From a virus, in the IMG/VR virus record IMGVR_UViG_3300031669_000122, positions 1-35,488 of that record: 35,488 nt of DNA. One strand, given 5' to 3'. Numbering within the stretch: the stretch's first letter is position 1; each line of letters opens with the position of its first letter. The notes under the pieces are model-generated. The model had not been told where the DNA came from. It made no database searches and saw only the letters and a list, made by a program, of their open reading frames with translations. Below, piece after piece: positions 6,107-15,060 of the stretch. The position numbers and the translations under genes were made by a program.

Positions 6107-7797
6107 TAATCCCTACAGACCGGGCCGACAGGGAAACTCTTTATTCGAAGCTTGTAAAAGATTGCTTCCGTTCTCGTGGTGATCGGAAGGCCCGATACGA
6201 CATTCTCCGAAACTGGTATCTGTACGGCAACGGAGAAACGCAGCAATGCGTTGAGTACAATAAGCTTTTTGCTCATATCGATCTGTTAGCATCCTTCCTA
6301 TTCTCCGGCGAAACAACCTCTTTTGTAATCGAAGTCCCTCAAACCGACGAAACCATTTATCCCTTTGAAGTTGAGAAGGCAAACATCTTAACCCCAAGGG
6401 TTAACGATTTTTGGCATGATTCCAATACGGATATTGTGTTCAATGACGCTCTCAATCTGGCCTTGGTATTCGACACAATGATTATAAAGTACGTTCCGAA
6501 GGGCAAGGGTCAATTCGGGTCGTACACAATTCGGCCTTACAGCTTTGGCGTACTCCGCGAGGACGTTCCCACCATTACTGATCAGGAAGCAATGGCGCAT
6601 GAATTCTTTATGACCGAAAGCGAATTGCGCCGAAAGATTCAGTACATGAGTCCAGAGGCCCAGGCCGACATTCTTTCCTGCCTTGAAAGGCCAGAAGATG
6701 CAGAGGATAAGACCTTGCTGCCCGGCGGTGTCCAAACACTGATTATCAATTCAACGACTCCGACAACCGGAGAAGCAACGGGTCAGGTTAATATAAACTC
6801 AATCTTGATGAACAGGTTTGAGCCTGTAATCGGAGAGAATGGAATTACCTGTTACGAGCTTTGGGTATATGACGATGACCTAAAAGATCATCGCAAGGTA
6901 GTCATGGTGAACGGTGAGAAAATCCTGCATGACTCGGAGAAAAACACCTTCGTTCATGGGGAAGTTCCGTTTGTGAAATTGACCCCGAATGGCATGGATG
7001 ATTATTTTTGGGGCCGTTCGGAATTGATGTATCTTATCCCTTTGCAGGAATGGGTAAATATCCGCGTTCCGCAGATCAAGGAAATTCTGGCAAAGCTGGC
7101 TGATCCTCCGATAGCTGGATGGGGGTTAGAAGAAAAGATGCTTGAAGCTTTGCGATATGCGGGGGGCGTGGCACATTCAAGCGATCCCGCTACGATGGGG
7201 AAAGTAGAAAAGTATTATCCTACCGGATCGTCGGAACTTTTCCGCGAATTGGCAGAAATCAAAGAAATGTTCAACGATGTTTCCGGCTTGTCGCAGATCA
7301 TGAAGGGCGGTGGCGAACCGGGCGTTCGGGCAATGGGCCATGCCGATATGCTGGCAAAGCTTGGAGCTTCACGGGCAAAGAAAAAGGCCGCTATTCTTGA
7401 GGATGCCGCCGAAAAATACGCCACGATCATTTTGAAAGCCATGCAGGATTATGATGATACGCATTACCGGACAGAAAAGGGCATGGCCTTCATCGCAAAG
7501 CAGCTCACTGATGGCGCGGTGGTAAAGGTTGATGCTCATTCCTCCTCGCCCATCTTCATTCAGGAGCAGAAAGACACCGCAGCTGAATTGTTCAAGACGG
7601 GCTGTTATGACAAGGAAGATTTGGTAGACGCGATGCGTGTACAGAACGCCGAGGCGGTAAAGGCGAAAATCAGGGACCGTGAAGCGAAAGAAGCGCCACT
7701 TATACAAATAAAATCTCTCGTTGAGACGGCCAAGGACGATGAAGCCGTAGGTATTCTGGCAAAGTTGAAAAAGATGTTCAAGCCGAAAGGGAAGTAA
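6103..7797 (+). CDS. Portal protein
   Basis: A 564-residue protein placed between terminase and scaffold/capsid genes. Its size and features fit podoviral portals: a polar N-terminus, a long mixed alpha/beta wing, a loop around PQIKEILAKLADPPIAG, a helical stem containing SGLSQIMKGGGEPGVRA (about residues 394-411), and a charged C-terminus ending KKMFKPKGK. Portals form a twelve-fold ring at one capsid vertex, docking the terminase during packaging and the tail afterwards. Identification rests on position, length and fold pattern rather than a short diagnostic motif. Confidence 0.85.
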   Translation: MIIPTDRADRETLYSKLVKDCFRSRGDRKARYDILRNWYLYGNGETQQCVEYNKLFAHIDLLASFLFSGETTSFVIEVPQTDETIYPFEVEKANILTPRVNDFWHDSNTDIVFNDALNLALVFDTMIIKYVPKGKGQFGSYTIRPYSFGVLREDVPTITDQEAMAHEFFMTESELRRKIQYMSPEAQADILSCLERPEDAEDKTLLPGGVQTLIINSTTPTTGEATGQVNINSILMNRFEPVIGENGITCYELWVYDDDLKDHRKVVMVNGEKILHDSEKNTFVHGEVPFVKLTPNGMDDYFWGRSELMYLIPLQEWVNIRVPQIKEILAKLADPPIAGWGLEEKMLEALRYAGGVAHSSDPATMGKVEKYYPTGSSELFRELAEIKEMFNDVSGLSQIMKGGGEPGVRAMGHADMLAKLGASRAKKKAAILEDAAEKYATIILKAMQDYDDTHYRTEKGMAFIAKQLTDGAVVKVDAHSSSPIFIQEQKDTAAELFKTGCYDKEDLVDAMRVQNAEAVKAKIRDREAKEAPLIQIKSLVETAKDDEAVGILAKLKKMFKPKGK

Positions 7798-7825
7798 AAT
7801 CTTACAACGAAGGGAGGTGGTAATT

Positions 7826-7870
7826 ATGGCGCGAGGCAAAAAGAGAACCAAGCGGAGCAAAAAGCGCTAA
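7826..7870 (+). CDS. Tiny arginine/lysine-rich peptide, 14 aa
   Basis: A strong ribosome site (GGGAGGTGG) precedes ATG at 7826, which opens a 14-codon frame, MARGKKRTKRSKKR, ending in TAA. Nine or ten of the 14 residues are basic. It could be a real micro-protein that binds nucleic acid, such as packaged DNA, or a leader peptide controlling the genes downstream. It sits alone between the portal and the structured leader at 7903-7943. Very short frames are easily due to chance, but the SD is as good as any in the window. Confidence 0.4.
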   Translation: MARGKKRTKRSKKR

Positions 7871-7902
7871 TCGCTTGAGCGTGGCGAATCTTTCGGGTGT
7901 CC

Positions 7903-7943
7903 AGGCCACAATACGATAATCGTATAGACAACTGGCCCCGATT
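7903..7943 (+). promoter_or_regulatory. Structured leader with a 15-bp palindrome
   Basis: ATACGATAATCGTAT (7911-7925) is a perfect palindrome with 7-base arms around one base. It is enclosed by outer complementary arms GGCCA and TGGCC. It lies 34-48 bases before the ATG at 7959. It could act as a DNA operator or an RNA hairpin controlling the next genes. Confidence 0.4.
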
Positions 7944-7958
7944 AAAAGGAGAACGAGT

Positions 7959-8330
7959 ATGCCGGATGGTACAGAGTTAGATCAACAGAGTCAGCAGTCA
8001 GGTCAACAGCCTGGCGCAATGGCTCCTCCCGCCGGAACCCCTGCCGCAAATGAACATGAGAAAAAAGGGGAAACCGAGCAGGCAAAGGCAAACGTCCAGA
8101 TGGCAGTACACATCTTGGAACAGTCTTTACCGTTACTCGGGTCTGACAGCGAAGAAGGCGCGTCGGTGCTCAAAGCGCTCTCAATGCTGTCTAAGAGTTT
8201 TGCCGGGAAGAAGTCTGCTGATTTAGTTCCTGCCGAACAGATGCAGGCAATCGCCGGTATGCCCGATACGATAAAGGCGCAACTTCAAAAAGAATTGGGC
8301 GCGGGTGGTCAACCGCAGCCCGGAGCATAA
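7959..8330 (+). CDS. Head-region hypothetical protein, Gln/Ala/Pro-rich, 123 aa
   Basis: ATG at 7959 behind AAAAGGAGAACGAGT. The N-terminal 45 residues are low-complexity (Gln, Pro, Gly, Ala) and likely disordered. Residues about 45-115 form helices (MAVHILEQSLPLLG, VLKALSMLSKSFAGK). The C-terminus is again Gly/Gln/Pro-rich. The position between portal and capsid suggests a minor head or assembly component. No family is recognised. A good SD (AAGGAGG) follows for the next small gene. Confidence 0.7.
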   Translation: MPDGTELDQQSQQSGQQPGAMAPPAGTPAANEHEKKGETEQAKANVQMAVHILEQSLPLLGSDSEEGASVLKALSMLSKSFAGKKSADLVPAEQMQAIAGMPDTIKAQLQKELGAGGQPQPGA

Positions 8331-8340
8331 GGAGGAAAAT

Positions 8341-8502
8341 ATGTCGTTTATGGGACCAAAGTATAATAGCACCAAGAAGAAGTCGAGCAAGCTCGTCGGC
8401 TACCCGCCTGCGATCCCCGACATGGGGCATGGTGGCCACGCGCTGCTCGGGCATCCCGCTGAGAAGCATATCAACGGGAAGATTGTGAAACCCAACAAAT
8501 AA
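8341..8502 (+). CDS. Small basic head-region protein, 53 aa
   Basis: ATG at 8341 behind AAGGAGGAAAAT; a GTG further upstream at 8305 lies inside the previous gene and lacks a site. The product begins MSFMGPKYNSTKKKSSKLVG, then has a Gly/His-rich centre and a basic end. It shows no regular hydrophobic core and may be an extended virion peptide. No function is recognised. It is placed between two head-assembly genes with their own ribosome sites. Confidence 0.65.
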   Translation: MSFMGPKYNSTKKKSSKLVGYPPAIPDMGHGGHALLGHPAEKHINGKIVKPNK

Positions 8503-8526
8503 CCCAAAGACCCAAAGGAGATTGTC

Positions 8527-9030
8527 ATGGTAGAAGTTGATGAAAACGTAGCCGAACTCGGAAAGTTGGCCCAAAAGCTGTCACTCGGGCCAACGCGGAA
8601 AGACTTTTTGAAATTGCTCAAGAAGGCCAATCCTGAAACGCCGTTTCCCGAAGTGGACGCGGATGAAGCTATTACGGCGGCCACTGCGCCTCTGCTCTCG
8701 GAGATCGAGAAACTCAAGCAGAATCAGGCGCATGAACAGTCGATGAAGAATTTGGCCGAACGGCGCAAGCCGGTGGCCCATCTTCCCGCCGAAGACCTGA
8801 AATCCCTTGAGCAGTTTATGATCGACAAGGGGATTGCCGACTACGAGATTGCGCTTCGGGAAAAGACGCGCCTTGATGCTGTCGCCGCTCCGCGTCCGGC
8901 TGGTCGCTTCGGCAGGGCCGAGATGCCGACACCGGACAAGGACAACGCACTGTACAAAGACCCGGCTGGCTTCCGCAACCGAACGCTTCATAATCTCATC
9001 GACGATCTTCACGCGGGTAAGGCGATTTAA
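8527..9030 (+). CDS. Probable scaffolding protein, 167 aa
   Basis: ATG at 8527 with AAAGGAGATTGTC upstream. The protein is acidic and helical with a coiled-coil centre (LLSEIEKLKQNQAHEQSMKN, about residues 56-75) and lies immediately before the capsid gene. Those are the usual position and character of phage scaffolding proteins, which direct prohead assembly and leave before or during packaging. The C-terminal part (GFRNRTLHNLIDDLHAGKAI) could be the capsid-binding segment. The assignment is by context, and a minor head protein is an alternative. Confidence 0.6.
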   Translation: MVEVDENVAELGKLAQKLSLGPTRKDFLKLLKKANPETPFPEVDADEAITAATAPLLSEIEKLKQNQAHEQSMKNLAERRKPVAHLPAEDLKSLEQFMIDKGIADYEIALREKTRLDAVAAPRPAGRFGRAEMPTPDKDNALYKDPAGFRNRTLHNLIDDLHAGKAI

Positions 9031-9051
9031 CGCCGAAAGGAGTAAAAAACA

Positions 9052-10068
9052 ATGAGTTTACTTGGAACGGGCGTTGTACCGGCATCCGGTGCAATAGCCT
9101 CAGAATTGACAGCCTTAACTCGGCGTGGCGTAATTCCGAGCATGGTTGTCCAGATATACCAGAGCAGGCCGCTTCTTGCCTGTCTCATGGCAAATGCAGA
9201 ATCAGCCTCGGGCGGTATTTCGCCCATCACGCGGCCCGTACAGGGCGCACCCTACGTTACGGGATCATGGACGGGCTATACCGGCTCGTTTCAACAGCCT
9301 GCAACGAAGACCGGCGCTCAGAACGCCGAGTTTAACCTGAAAGCCCATGTTGTACCGATCCCGTTCCTCGGGATGGAAGGTCTGGTACAGATGGGCCATG
9401 AGATCGTTCCGATCCTCGAAGCTCGCATGAGCGATGCCGAAGAGCAGATCAAGAACGATTTTGTCACCGCGCTTCTGACTTCCTCCGGAAGCAGCAACGC
9501 GCAACAGATCACTAGCTTGTTCGATTATGCCGATGATTCGACGAACGATCACGTTTACGGCAACATCGATCGGACTACTGCCGGAAATCAATTCTGGAAG
9601 GGATACTACCAGAATTATGCCCTTGCGACAGTCCCGACGCGCGTCCAGGTGATGATTATGATTGCCGGTGCAACCAAGTTTGCAGGCGGCGAGTCTCCGA
9701 ACATCGGTTTCTGCGGCTTCGGTACGTGGATGAAGCTTGCCGAAGACTTCATCGGGCAAGAACGCTTCATCGTCGAAAACGGTTTTTCAATGGGCCAGGT
9801 CGAGACGGGTTTCCGGGCTCTTATGGTGTCCGGTGTCCCGATCTTTGCAGACCCCTCTATGCCGGAAGGCGAGTTTCTTTTATGGAACACGAAGTATCTG
9901 AGCCTCTATTTCCATGAGGCCGCTTCCTTCGCGTTCTCCGGATTCGAGAGCACGATTCCCAACAACCAAATCGGCTACCAGGGCGTGATTCTCACGCTGG
10001 TCGAGGCCGTCGGCGCAAAACCACGCACTGCGTCACACTTCAAGAATCTCACTTACGAGACTCTTTAA
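9052..10068 (+). CDS. Major capsid protein
   Basis: A 338-residue protein with its own strong site (AAAGGAGTAAAAAACA) directly after the scaffold-like gene. The sequence has the glycine/aromatic-rich beta pattern expected of an HK97-fold capsid subunit, including a long spine-helix candidate (GLVQMGHEIVPILEARMSDA and on, about residues 108-140) and a C-terminal domain ending in GVILTLVEAVGAKPRTASHF. There is no sign of an N-terminal delta domain or protease, so assembly probably uses the separate scaffold. The assignment is based on order (portal, scaffold, capsid, decoration) and length. Confidence 0.85.
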   Translation: MSLLGTGVVPASGAIASELTALTRRGVIPSMVVQIYQSRPLLACLMANAESASGGISPITRPVQGAPYVTGSWTGYTGSFQQPATKTGAQNAEFNLKAHVVPIPFLGMEGLVQMGHEIVPILEARMSDAEEQIKNDFVTALLTSSGSSNAQQITSLFDYADDSTNDHVYGNIDRTTAGNQFWKGYYQNYALATVPTRVQVMIMIAGATKFAGGESPNIGFCGFGTWMKLAEDFIGQERFIVENGFSMGQVETGFRALMVSGVPIFADPSMPEGEFLLWNTKYLSLYFHEAASFAFSGFESTIPNNQIGYQGVILTLVEAVGAKPRTASHFKNLTYETL

Positions 10069-10086
10069 ACAAGGGAGGAACAAACA

Positions 10087-10557
10087 ATGTCAAAAGCAAT
10101 AGTTTCCACTGGCGCGGTAAGTATGGACGATCAGTGTGATGTTATCACTGTCCTGAATTATGCCGCAACTGCGATCAACGATATGGAAGTCGTGATTTTC
10201 GATGCAACCAATATCGACGCGACGCAGCCGCTTCCGGCAGTCAAAACAACGACAAGCGCCGATTCCGTAGCCGTTGCCGGTGTTGCAAAGGGCGCAATCC
10301 CGGCGGCAATCACACTTCCGTCGGGTCAGGTCATCCCCGGTCAGGGGCAGATGGCCGTCGGTGGTGGTCTTGCCAAGGTTCGTGTTGCTTACGGTAGCAC
10401 GTTCGCTGTGGGTGATTACCTCGGGACCTCTGCCGTCGCTGGTGAGGCCGCAAAAGGCACTCAGGCCGTCGGTACTTGCATTGGCTACGTTGCCATTGCG
10501 AAGACACTTACAACTGCCGCCTACAACTTCGCGTGGGCATTCATTACTCGTAACTAA
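10087..10557 (+). CDS. Probable capsid decoration protein (DUF2190-like)
   Basis: 156 residues starting behind AAGGGAGGAACAAACA. Rich in Ala, Gly, Thr and Val with a beta pattern; AYGSTFAVGDYLGTSAVAGE (about residues 101-120) resembles the conserved turn of DUF2190-type decoration proteins found after capsid genes. Such proteins form small trimers that clamp the capsid surface. No signal peptide or membrane segment. The order capsid-decoration supports the call; homology was judged only by eye. Confidence 0.65.
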   Translation: MSKAIVSTGAVSMDDQCDVITVLNYAATAINDMEVVIFDATNIDATQPLPAVKTTTSADSVAVAGVAKGAIPAAITLPSGQVIPGQGQMAVGGGLAKVRVAYGSTFAVGDYLGTSAVAGEAAKGTQAVGTCIGYVAIAKTLTTAAYNFAWAFITRN

Positions 10558-10566
10558 GGGGGAACG

Positions 10567-10986
10567 ATGGCACACAATGAAGTAATCGTAACCAACAAAA
10601 ATCCGAAAGTGTTTGAAGACGGTTATGCGGGGATGAAATTCACTTTCAAGCCGAATGAAAAAGTGACCATTCCTCTCGCCGCCGCTATTCACATCTTTGG
10701 GTTAAACAAGCAGGACAAGACCCCTACGCTTCGGCGCTTGGGCCTTGCAAACCATCCCGACGGCAAGCAGTGGCTTGACAACATCAAGATGGATTTTGTC
10801 GAGTACGTTGCCAAGACCGATGCCGCCGAGATCGAGCAGCTCAAGATCGATCTGGAAGCGAAACAGGTCGAAATCGATGAATTGACAGGTTCATTGAAAT
10901 CCGCGACAGCCGAGATCGAGCAGCTCAAGGCACAACTTGAGGAAGCGTCAAATCTCGCAGAACCTGCAAAAGGTAAGAAAAAGTAA
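10567..10986 (+). CDS. Head-completion or virion protein with coiled coil, 139 aa
   Basis: ATG at 10567 behind AAGGGGGAACG. The first 85 residues form a mixed domain (MKFTFKPNEKVTIPLAAAIH, then IFGLNKQDKTPTLRRLGLAN). Residues about 88-128 are a regular coiled coil with two copies of the AEIEQLK pattern. The tail ends PAKGKKK. It could be a head-associated subunit. It is the last gene before the double hairpin at 10994-11038. Confidence 0.65.
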   Translation: MAHNEVIVTNKNPKVFEDGYAGMKFTFKPNEKVTIPLAAAIHIFGLNKQDKTPTLRRLGLANHPDGKQWLDNIKMDFVEYVAKTDAAEIEQLKIDLEAKQVEIDELTGSLKSATAEIEQLKAQLEEASNLAEPAKGKKK

Positions 10987-10993
10987 TCTGCGA

Positions 10994-11038
10994 AACGGGC
11001 CTGAAATGGCCCGTAATTATCCGGTGGCGCGGATAATC
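10994..11038 (+). terminator. Tandem hairpins after the head gene block
   Basis: The first hairpin is ACGGGCC-TGAAAT-GGCCCGT with a perfect 7-bp stem. It is followed at once by ATTATCC-GGTGGCGC-GGATAAT, also a 7-bp stem. No U-tract follows, so this is probably a partial terminator or RNA-processing site that lowers expression of the downstream fibre gene relative to the capsid genes. Confidence 0.5.
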
Positions 11039-11065
11039 TGATGAGCAGCCAAAGAAAGGGATTCC

Positions 11066-14000
11066 ATGAAAAAAATATTAATCACATTTGCCATATTCCT
11101 TGTCCTTGCAATAACAGCAAGCGCCCTCACTCGTCGAGAAGACATAACCACTTCTCGGGGTATGGGCAACGCAATGTTTGCGTTGCCAAATGCGACAATA
11201 ACAGTTTACAATTCTGACAGAACGACACTGGCAACCCTAGCCACTGATTCTATCGGTACGCCTCTTTCAAATCCAATAACATCAGATTCTGCCGGAAGAT
11301 ATTTTTATTACGTACCAAACGGCATTTATAACGAATACATTACTAAACCGGGACATGTCCCCCAATGGAGATATGATATATCCTTTACGGGAACTCTTGC
11401 CCTTGTGGCCTCTTTCAACACTCGAACGGGCGACGTGACGCTGACGAGCGCCGATGTGGCCACAGCCTATACCGGCTCTACTTCCCTTGTCGCCGGCGGC
11501 AGCATGAGTGTTACTTCTTTGCAAACGGCGGGCACGATAACCGGCAACGGTTCCGGCCTGACCAACATCCCCTATTCCTCTACTTCCGGCACGGCGACCT
11601 ATGCGACCTCGGCAGGCACGGCCAGTACTTTCAGAACTTTTTCCACAACTACTAGCGGTATAGTCCCTGCTAGTAATGCGACATACTCAACAACTACATA
11701 TCTGCGAGCAGATGGTACATGGACAACTGATTTGCCCAGTAACATCAGAATAGTACAACCTCCATCCGGACTAACAGGAATAAGTCTATCAAGTTCCGTT
11801 GTCTCAACGGTGACAGTGGGCACGAAACCCCATGGTGCGGCCTATTCACCGAGCAATGATCGAGTGTATGTTGCAAATAATTACGACAGCACTGTCTCAG
11901 TAATCAGACCATCCGACAATACCGTGGTTGCTACCGTGGCGGTGGGCACGAACCCAGTTAGTGTCTCCTATTCGCCAAGCAATGATCGAGTGTATGTTGC
12001 AAATTATAACAGTGGCAATGTCTCAGTAATTCGTCCATCCGACAATACCGTGGTTGCTACCGTGACAGTGGGCACGAACCCCTATGGTGCGGCCTATTCA
12101 CCGAGCAATGATCGAGTGTATGTTGTAAATAATGGCAGTGGCAATGTCTCAGTAATCCGCCCATCCGACAATACTGTGGTTGCTACCGTGACAGTGGGGA
12201 CAAGCCCCAATGATGTCTCCTATTCGCCAAGTAATGATCGGGTGTATGTTGTAAATTATTTCAGTGGCAATGTCTCAGTAATTCGTCCATCCGACAACAC
12301 CGTGGTTGCTACTGTGGTAGTGGGCACAGGTCCTAATTATGTAGCCTATTCACCGAGCAATGATCGAGTGTATGTTGTAAATAATGGCAGTGGCAATGTC
12401 TCAGTAATTCGTCCATCCGACAATACTGTGGTTGCTACCGTGACGGTGGGTGCGAGCCCCAATAATGTCGCCTATTCACCAAGTAATGATCGAGTGTATG
12501 TTGTAAATACTGACGACAGCACTGTCTCAGTAATCAGACCATCCGACAATACCGTGGTTGCTACCGTGACAGTGGGTGTGAGCCCCAATTCTGTAGTCTA
12601 TTCCCCAAGTAATGATCGGTTGTATGTTGCAAATTATGGAAGCAACAATGTCTCAGTAGTATACCCATCTATAACCCCATCCCCCACGACACTTGCAGGA
12701 TTCGGTATTACAAATGCACTTTCCACGGACTACACGGGTTCTACTTCCCTTGTGACCGGCGGCACCATGAGTGTCACGTCCCTGCAAACCGCAGGCACAG
12801 TGACGGCAGGGGCGTTTGCGGGGCCTCTTACCGGTAACGTAATCGGTAACGTGAGTGGTTCAGCGGCAACGTGGACGACAGCTCGTAATCTTGCAGGTAA
12901 TTCCGTTGATGGATCGGCTAATGTAGCCTTCTCAAATAAGTTCATCGTACAGGGCACCTCCGATGCTGGATTATCGAGTGCGCAATTCCTGGGATCACTC
13001 GGAACGGGCATTGTCAAAAACACGACTACAACAGGTGTACTTTCCATTGCCACAGGACAAAATGATTTTACCGGATTGACCACAACAGATCATCCGGCAT
13101 TCGCTACAGTGGATTTGTCCTCTGCTAATGGTGGATTTAGAGTTATGCAAACTCCATCGGGGCTTACAGGATTAAATCTATCAAGCGCAGTTGTCTCAAC
13201 GGTGACGGTGAGCACGGGTCCCCGTAATGTCGCCTACTCCCCGAGCAATGACCGGATATATGTGGCGAACTATAGCAGCAATAATGTTTCAGTCATCAGG
13301 CCATCAGACAATACTGTTGTCTCAACGGTGACGGTGAGCACGGGTCCAATTGGTATTGCCTACTCCCCGAGCAATGACCGGATATATGTGGCGAACTATG
13401 GCGGCAATAATGTTTCAGTCATCAGGCCATCAGACAATACTGTTGTCTCAACGGTGACGGTGAGCACGGGTCCACAGGGTATTGCCTACTCCCCGAGCAA
13501 TGACCGGGTCTATGTGGCGAACAGTGGCAGCAATGTTTCAGTCATCAGGCCATCAGACAATACTGTTGTCTCAACGGTGACGGTGAGCACGGGTCCACAG
13601 GGTATTGCCTACTCCCCGAGCAATGACCGGATATATGTGGCGAACAATGGCGACAATAATGTTTCAGTCATCAGGCCATCAGACAATACTGTTGTCTCAA
13701 CGGTGACGGTGAGCACGGGTCCATTTGGTATTGCCTACTCCCCGAGCAATGACCGGATATATGTGGTGAACTATAGCAGCAATAATGTTTCAGTCATCAG
13801 GCCATCAGACAATACTGTTGTCTCAACGGTGACGGTGGGCACGGGTCCAATTGGTATTGCCTACTCCCCGAGCAATGACCGGATATATGTGGTGAACTAT
13901 AGCAGCAATAATGTTTCAGTCATCAGGCCATCAGACAATACTGTTGTCTCAACGGTGACGGTGGGCACGAATCCCCGTAATGTCGCCTACTCCCCGAGTA

Positions 14001-14371
14001 ATGACCGGATATATGTGGTGAACTATAGCAGCAATAATGTTTCAGTAATTTATCCATCCATAACCCCATCACCAACAACGTTAGCAGGATTTGGTATCAC
14101 AGATGCATTTTCAAACGTTTTGTCTGGAACAACAACTACGATTGGAGGAAGTCTTTTAGTAACTGCGGGAACGTGTACTACCGCGACAGCAACCGTGTCA
14201 GGAGCAACCACAGCAATGGTCGCAATAGCGAATCCTAGCGATGGAGTTCATGAAGGATTGGTTAGCGTATACACCTACGTATCAGCAGCAAATACAGTTA
14301 GTGTCGATGAATGCGCATTGGCTGCGGTAACACCGGCAGCTAGACAATATTATGTAAGGGTGATCAAATAA
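11066..14371 (+). CDS. Secreted-type tail-fibre protein with two 7-bladed YVTN beta-propellers
   Basis: 1101 residues. Residues 1-21 (MKKILITFAIFLVLAITASA) form a Sec signal peptide or anchor. Residues about 30-135 resemble fibre N-terminal and 'SFNTRTGDVTLTSADV' fibre modules. Two blocks of seven 42-residue YVTN-type repeats follow (about residues 244-533 and 709-998), each enough for one propeller. Each block ends with YPSITPSPTTLAGFGIT, the last part typical of phage fibres. Between them lies a linker that repeats an earlier segment (TGSTSL...SVTSLQTAGT). The final 100 residues form a beta-rich domain. Most likely a receptor-binding fibre or spike. The signal peptide is unusual for a virion protein. 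Confidence 0.8.
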   Translation: MKKILITFAIFLVLAITASALTRREDITTSRGMGNAMFALPNATITVYNSDRTTLATLATDSIGTPLSNPITSDSAGRYFYYVPNGIYNEYITKPGHVPQWRYDISFTGTLALVASFNTRTGDVTLTSADVATAYTGSTSLVAGGSMSVTSLQTAGTITGNGSGLTNIPYSSTSGTATYATSAGTASTFRTFSTTTSGIVPASNATYSTTTYLRADGTWTTDLPSNIRIVQPPSGLTGISLSSSVVSTVTVGTKPHGAAYSPSNDRVYVANNYDSTVSVIRPSDNTVVATVAVGTNPVSVSYSPSNDRVYVANYNSGNVSVIRPSDNTVVATVTVGTNPYGAAYSPSNDRVYVVNNGSGNVSVIRPSDNTVVATVTVGTSPNDVSYSPSNDRVYVVNYFSGNVSVIRPSDNTVVATVVVGTGPNYVAYSPSNDRVYVVNNGSGNVSVIRPSDNTVVATVTVGASPNNVAYSPSNDRVYVVNTDDSTVSVIRPSDNTVVATVTVGVSPNSVVYSPSNDRLYVANYGSNNVSVVYPSITPSPTTLAGFGITNALSTDYTGSTSLVTGGTMSVTSLQTAGTVTAGAFAGPLTGNVIGNVSGSAATWTTARNLAGNSVDGSANVAFSNKFIVQGTSDAGLSSAQFLGSLGTGIVKNTTTTGVLSIATGQNDFTGLTTTDHPAFATVDLSSANGGFRVMQTPSGLTGLNLSSAVVSTVTVSTGPRNVAYSPSNDRIYVANYSSNNVSVIRPSDNTVVSTVTVSTGPIGIAYSPSNDRIYVANYGGNNVSVIRPSDNTVVSTVTVSTGPQGIAYSPSNDRVYVANSGSNVSVIRPSDNTVVSTVTVSTGPQGIAYSPSNDRIYVANNGDNNVSVIRPSDNTVVSTVTVSTGPFGIAYSPSNDRIYVVNYSSNNVSVIRPSDNTVVSTVTVGTGPIGIAYSPSNDRIYVVNYSSNNVSVIRPSDNTVVSTVTVGTNPRNVAYSPSNDRIYVVNYSSNNVSVIYPSITPSPTTLAGFGITDAFSNVLSGTTTTIGGSLLVTAGTCTTATATVSGATTAMVAIANPSDGVHEGLVSVYTYVSAANTVSVDECALAAVTPAARQYYVRVIK
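11797..12662 (+). repeat. First propeller array: seven 126-bp units
   Basis: Seven 126-bp units, each encoding 42 residues with the anchor YSPSNDRVYV and the linker IRPSDNTVVATV. The units differ mainly around the loop after the anchor (NNYDST, NYNSGN, NNGSGN, NYFSGN, NTDDST and so on). VVATV and NDRV are typical of this array. Confidence 0.9.
13190..14058 (+). repeat. Second propeller array: seven 126-bp units
   Basis: Seven units nearly identical to one another at the DNA level and distinct from the first array (VVSTV instead of VVATV, mostly NDRI instead of NDRV). The third unit is one codon shorter in its loop (NSGSN). Homogeneity within the array indicates recent amplification or gene conversion. 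Confidence 0.9.
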
Positions 14372-15057
14372 TGCCGATACTTGACCCATTAGGTCCGATA
14401 CCACAACAAGAAACGCTGCAAGACTACATTACGGATTGCCAGAGGCTTACGCATGATTCAACGTTCCGTTTTTGGACTCAGCAGGAGCTTACGGATTATG
14501 CGAATAAGGCTCGGAAGTTTGTAGCGATGATGACAAGTTGTACCCGGCAAGTCATTTCCTTCGATGTGATTGCCGCGTCAAGTTTGGCAGAAGCGTCATA
14601 CAATCTTGACTCGAATTTAGTTACTGTCCCGATCTTGCGCCGAGTCACGGATATTCTTGATGTGATTCTGAACTATAGCGCGAATACAGTATATCAACTG
14701 AAATATTTACCTTTTTCAACGATGATTCGTACCGGCCTATGGCAAACGCAATACGCGGGCACACCGTCATACTATACGTTGAACAACAGGATTCTCATTC
14801 TTCTTCAATGGCCCGCTATTGCTTATCCGAACAGCTCTATTGATTGCGCCATTGAGCCGCTTGATCTGGTAGACCTTGCAGATGTTGATGCCGATATTGC
14901 GTTTCCTTATACGGAATGCGTCGGCTATTACATGGCCTATCTTTGCAAACTCAAGAATCAGCAGCGCGACGAAGCAGATGCATTCATGGGAGATTTCCGT
15001 CGTCAAATAATTATGACAAGCGGGTTTGGATTCACACGCAAACTTGTGGGGAGGTAA
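14371..15057 (+). CDS. Head-tail adaptor-like protein
   Basis: A 228-residue protein whose ATG overlaps the fibre stop (TAATG). It begins with an ETLQDYITDCQRLTHDSTFR-type helix (about residues 14-33) followed by FWTQQELTDYANKAR, a pattern seen in phage adaptor proteins (DUF6682/gp4-like) that form a ring under the portal. The middle is beta-rich and the C-terminus helical (YYMAYLCKLKNQQRDEADAF). It lies immediately before a coiled-coil membrane protein and the tail hub, supporting a connector role. Family assignment is by eye. Confidence 0.7.
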   Translation: MPILDPLGPIPQQETLQDYITDCQRLTHDSTFRFWTQQELTDYANKARKFVAMMTSCTRQVISFDVIAASSLAEASYNLDSNLVTVPILRRVTDILDVILNYSANTVYQLKYLPFSTMIRTGLWQTQYAGTPSYYTLNNRILILLQWPAIAYPNSSIDCAIEPLDLVDLADVDADIAFPYTECVGYYMAYLCKLKNQQRDEADAFMGDFRRQIIMTSGFGFTRKLVGR

Positions 15058-15060
15058 ATA

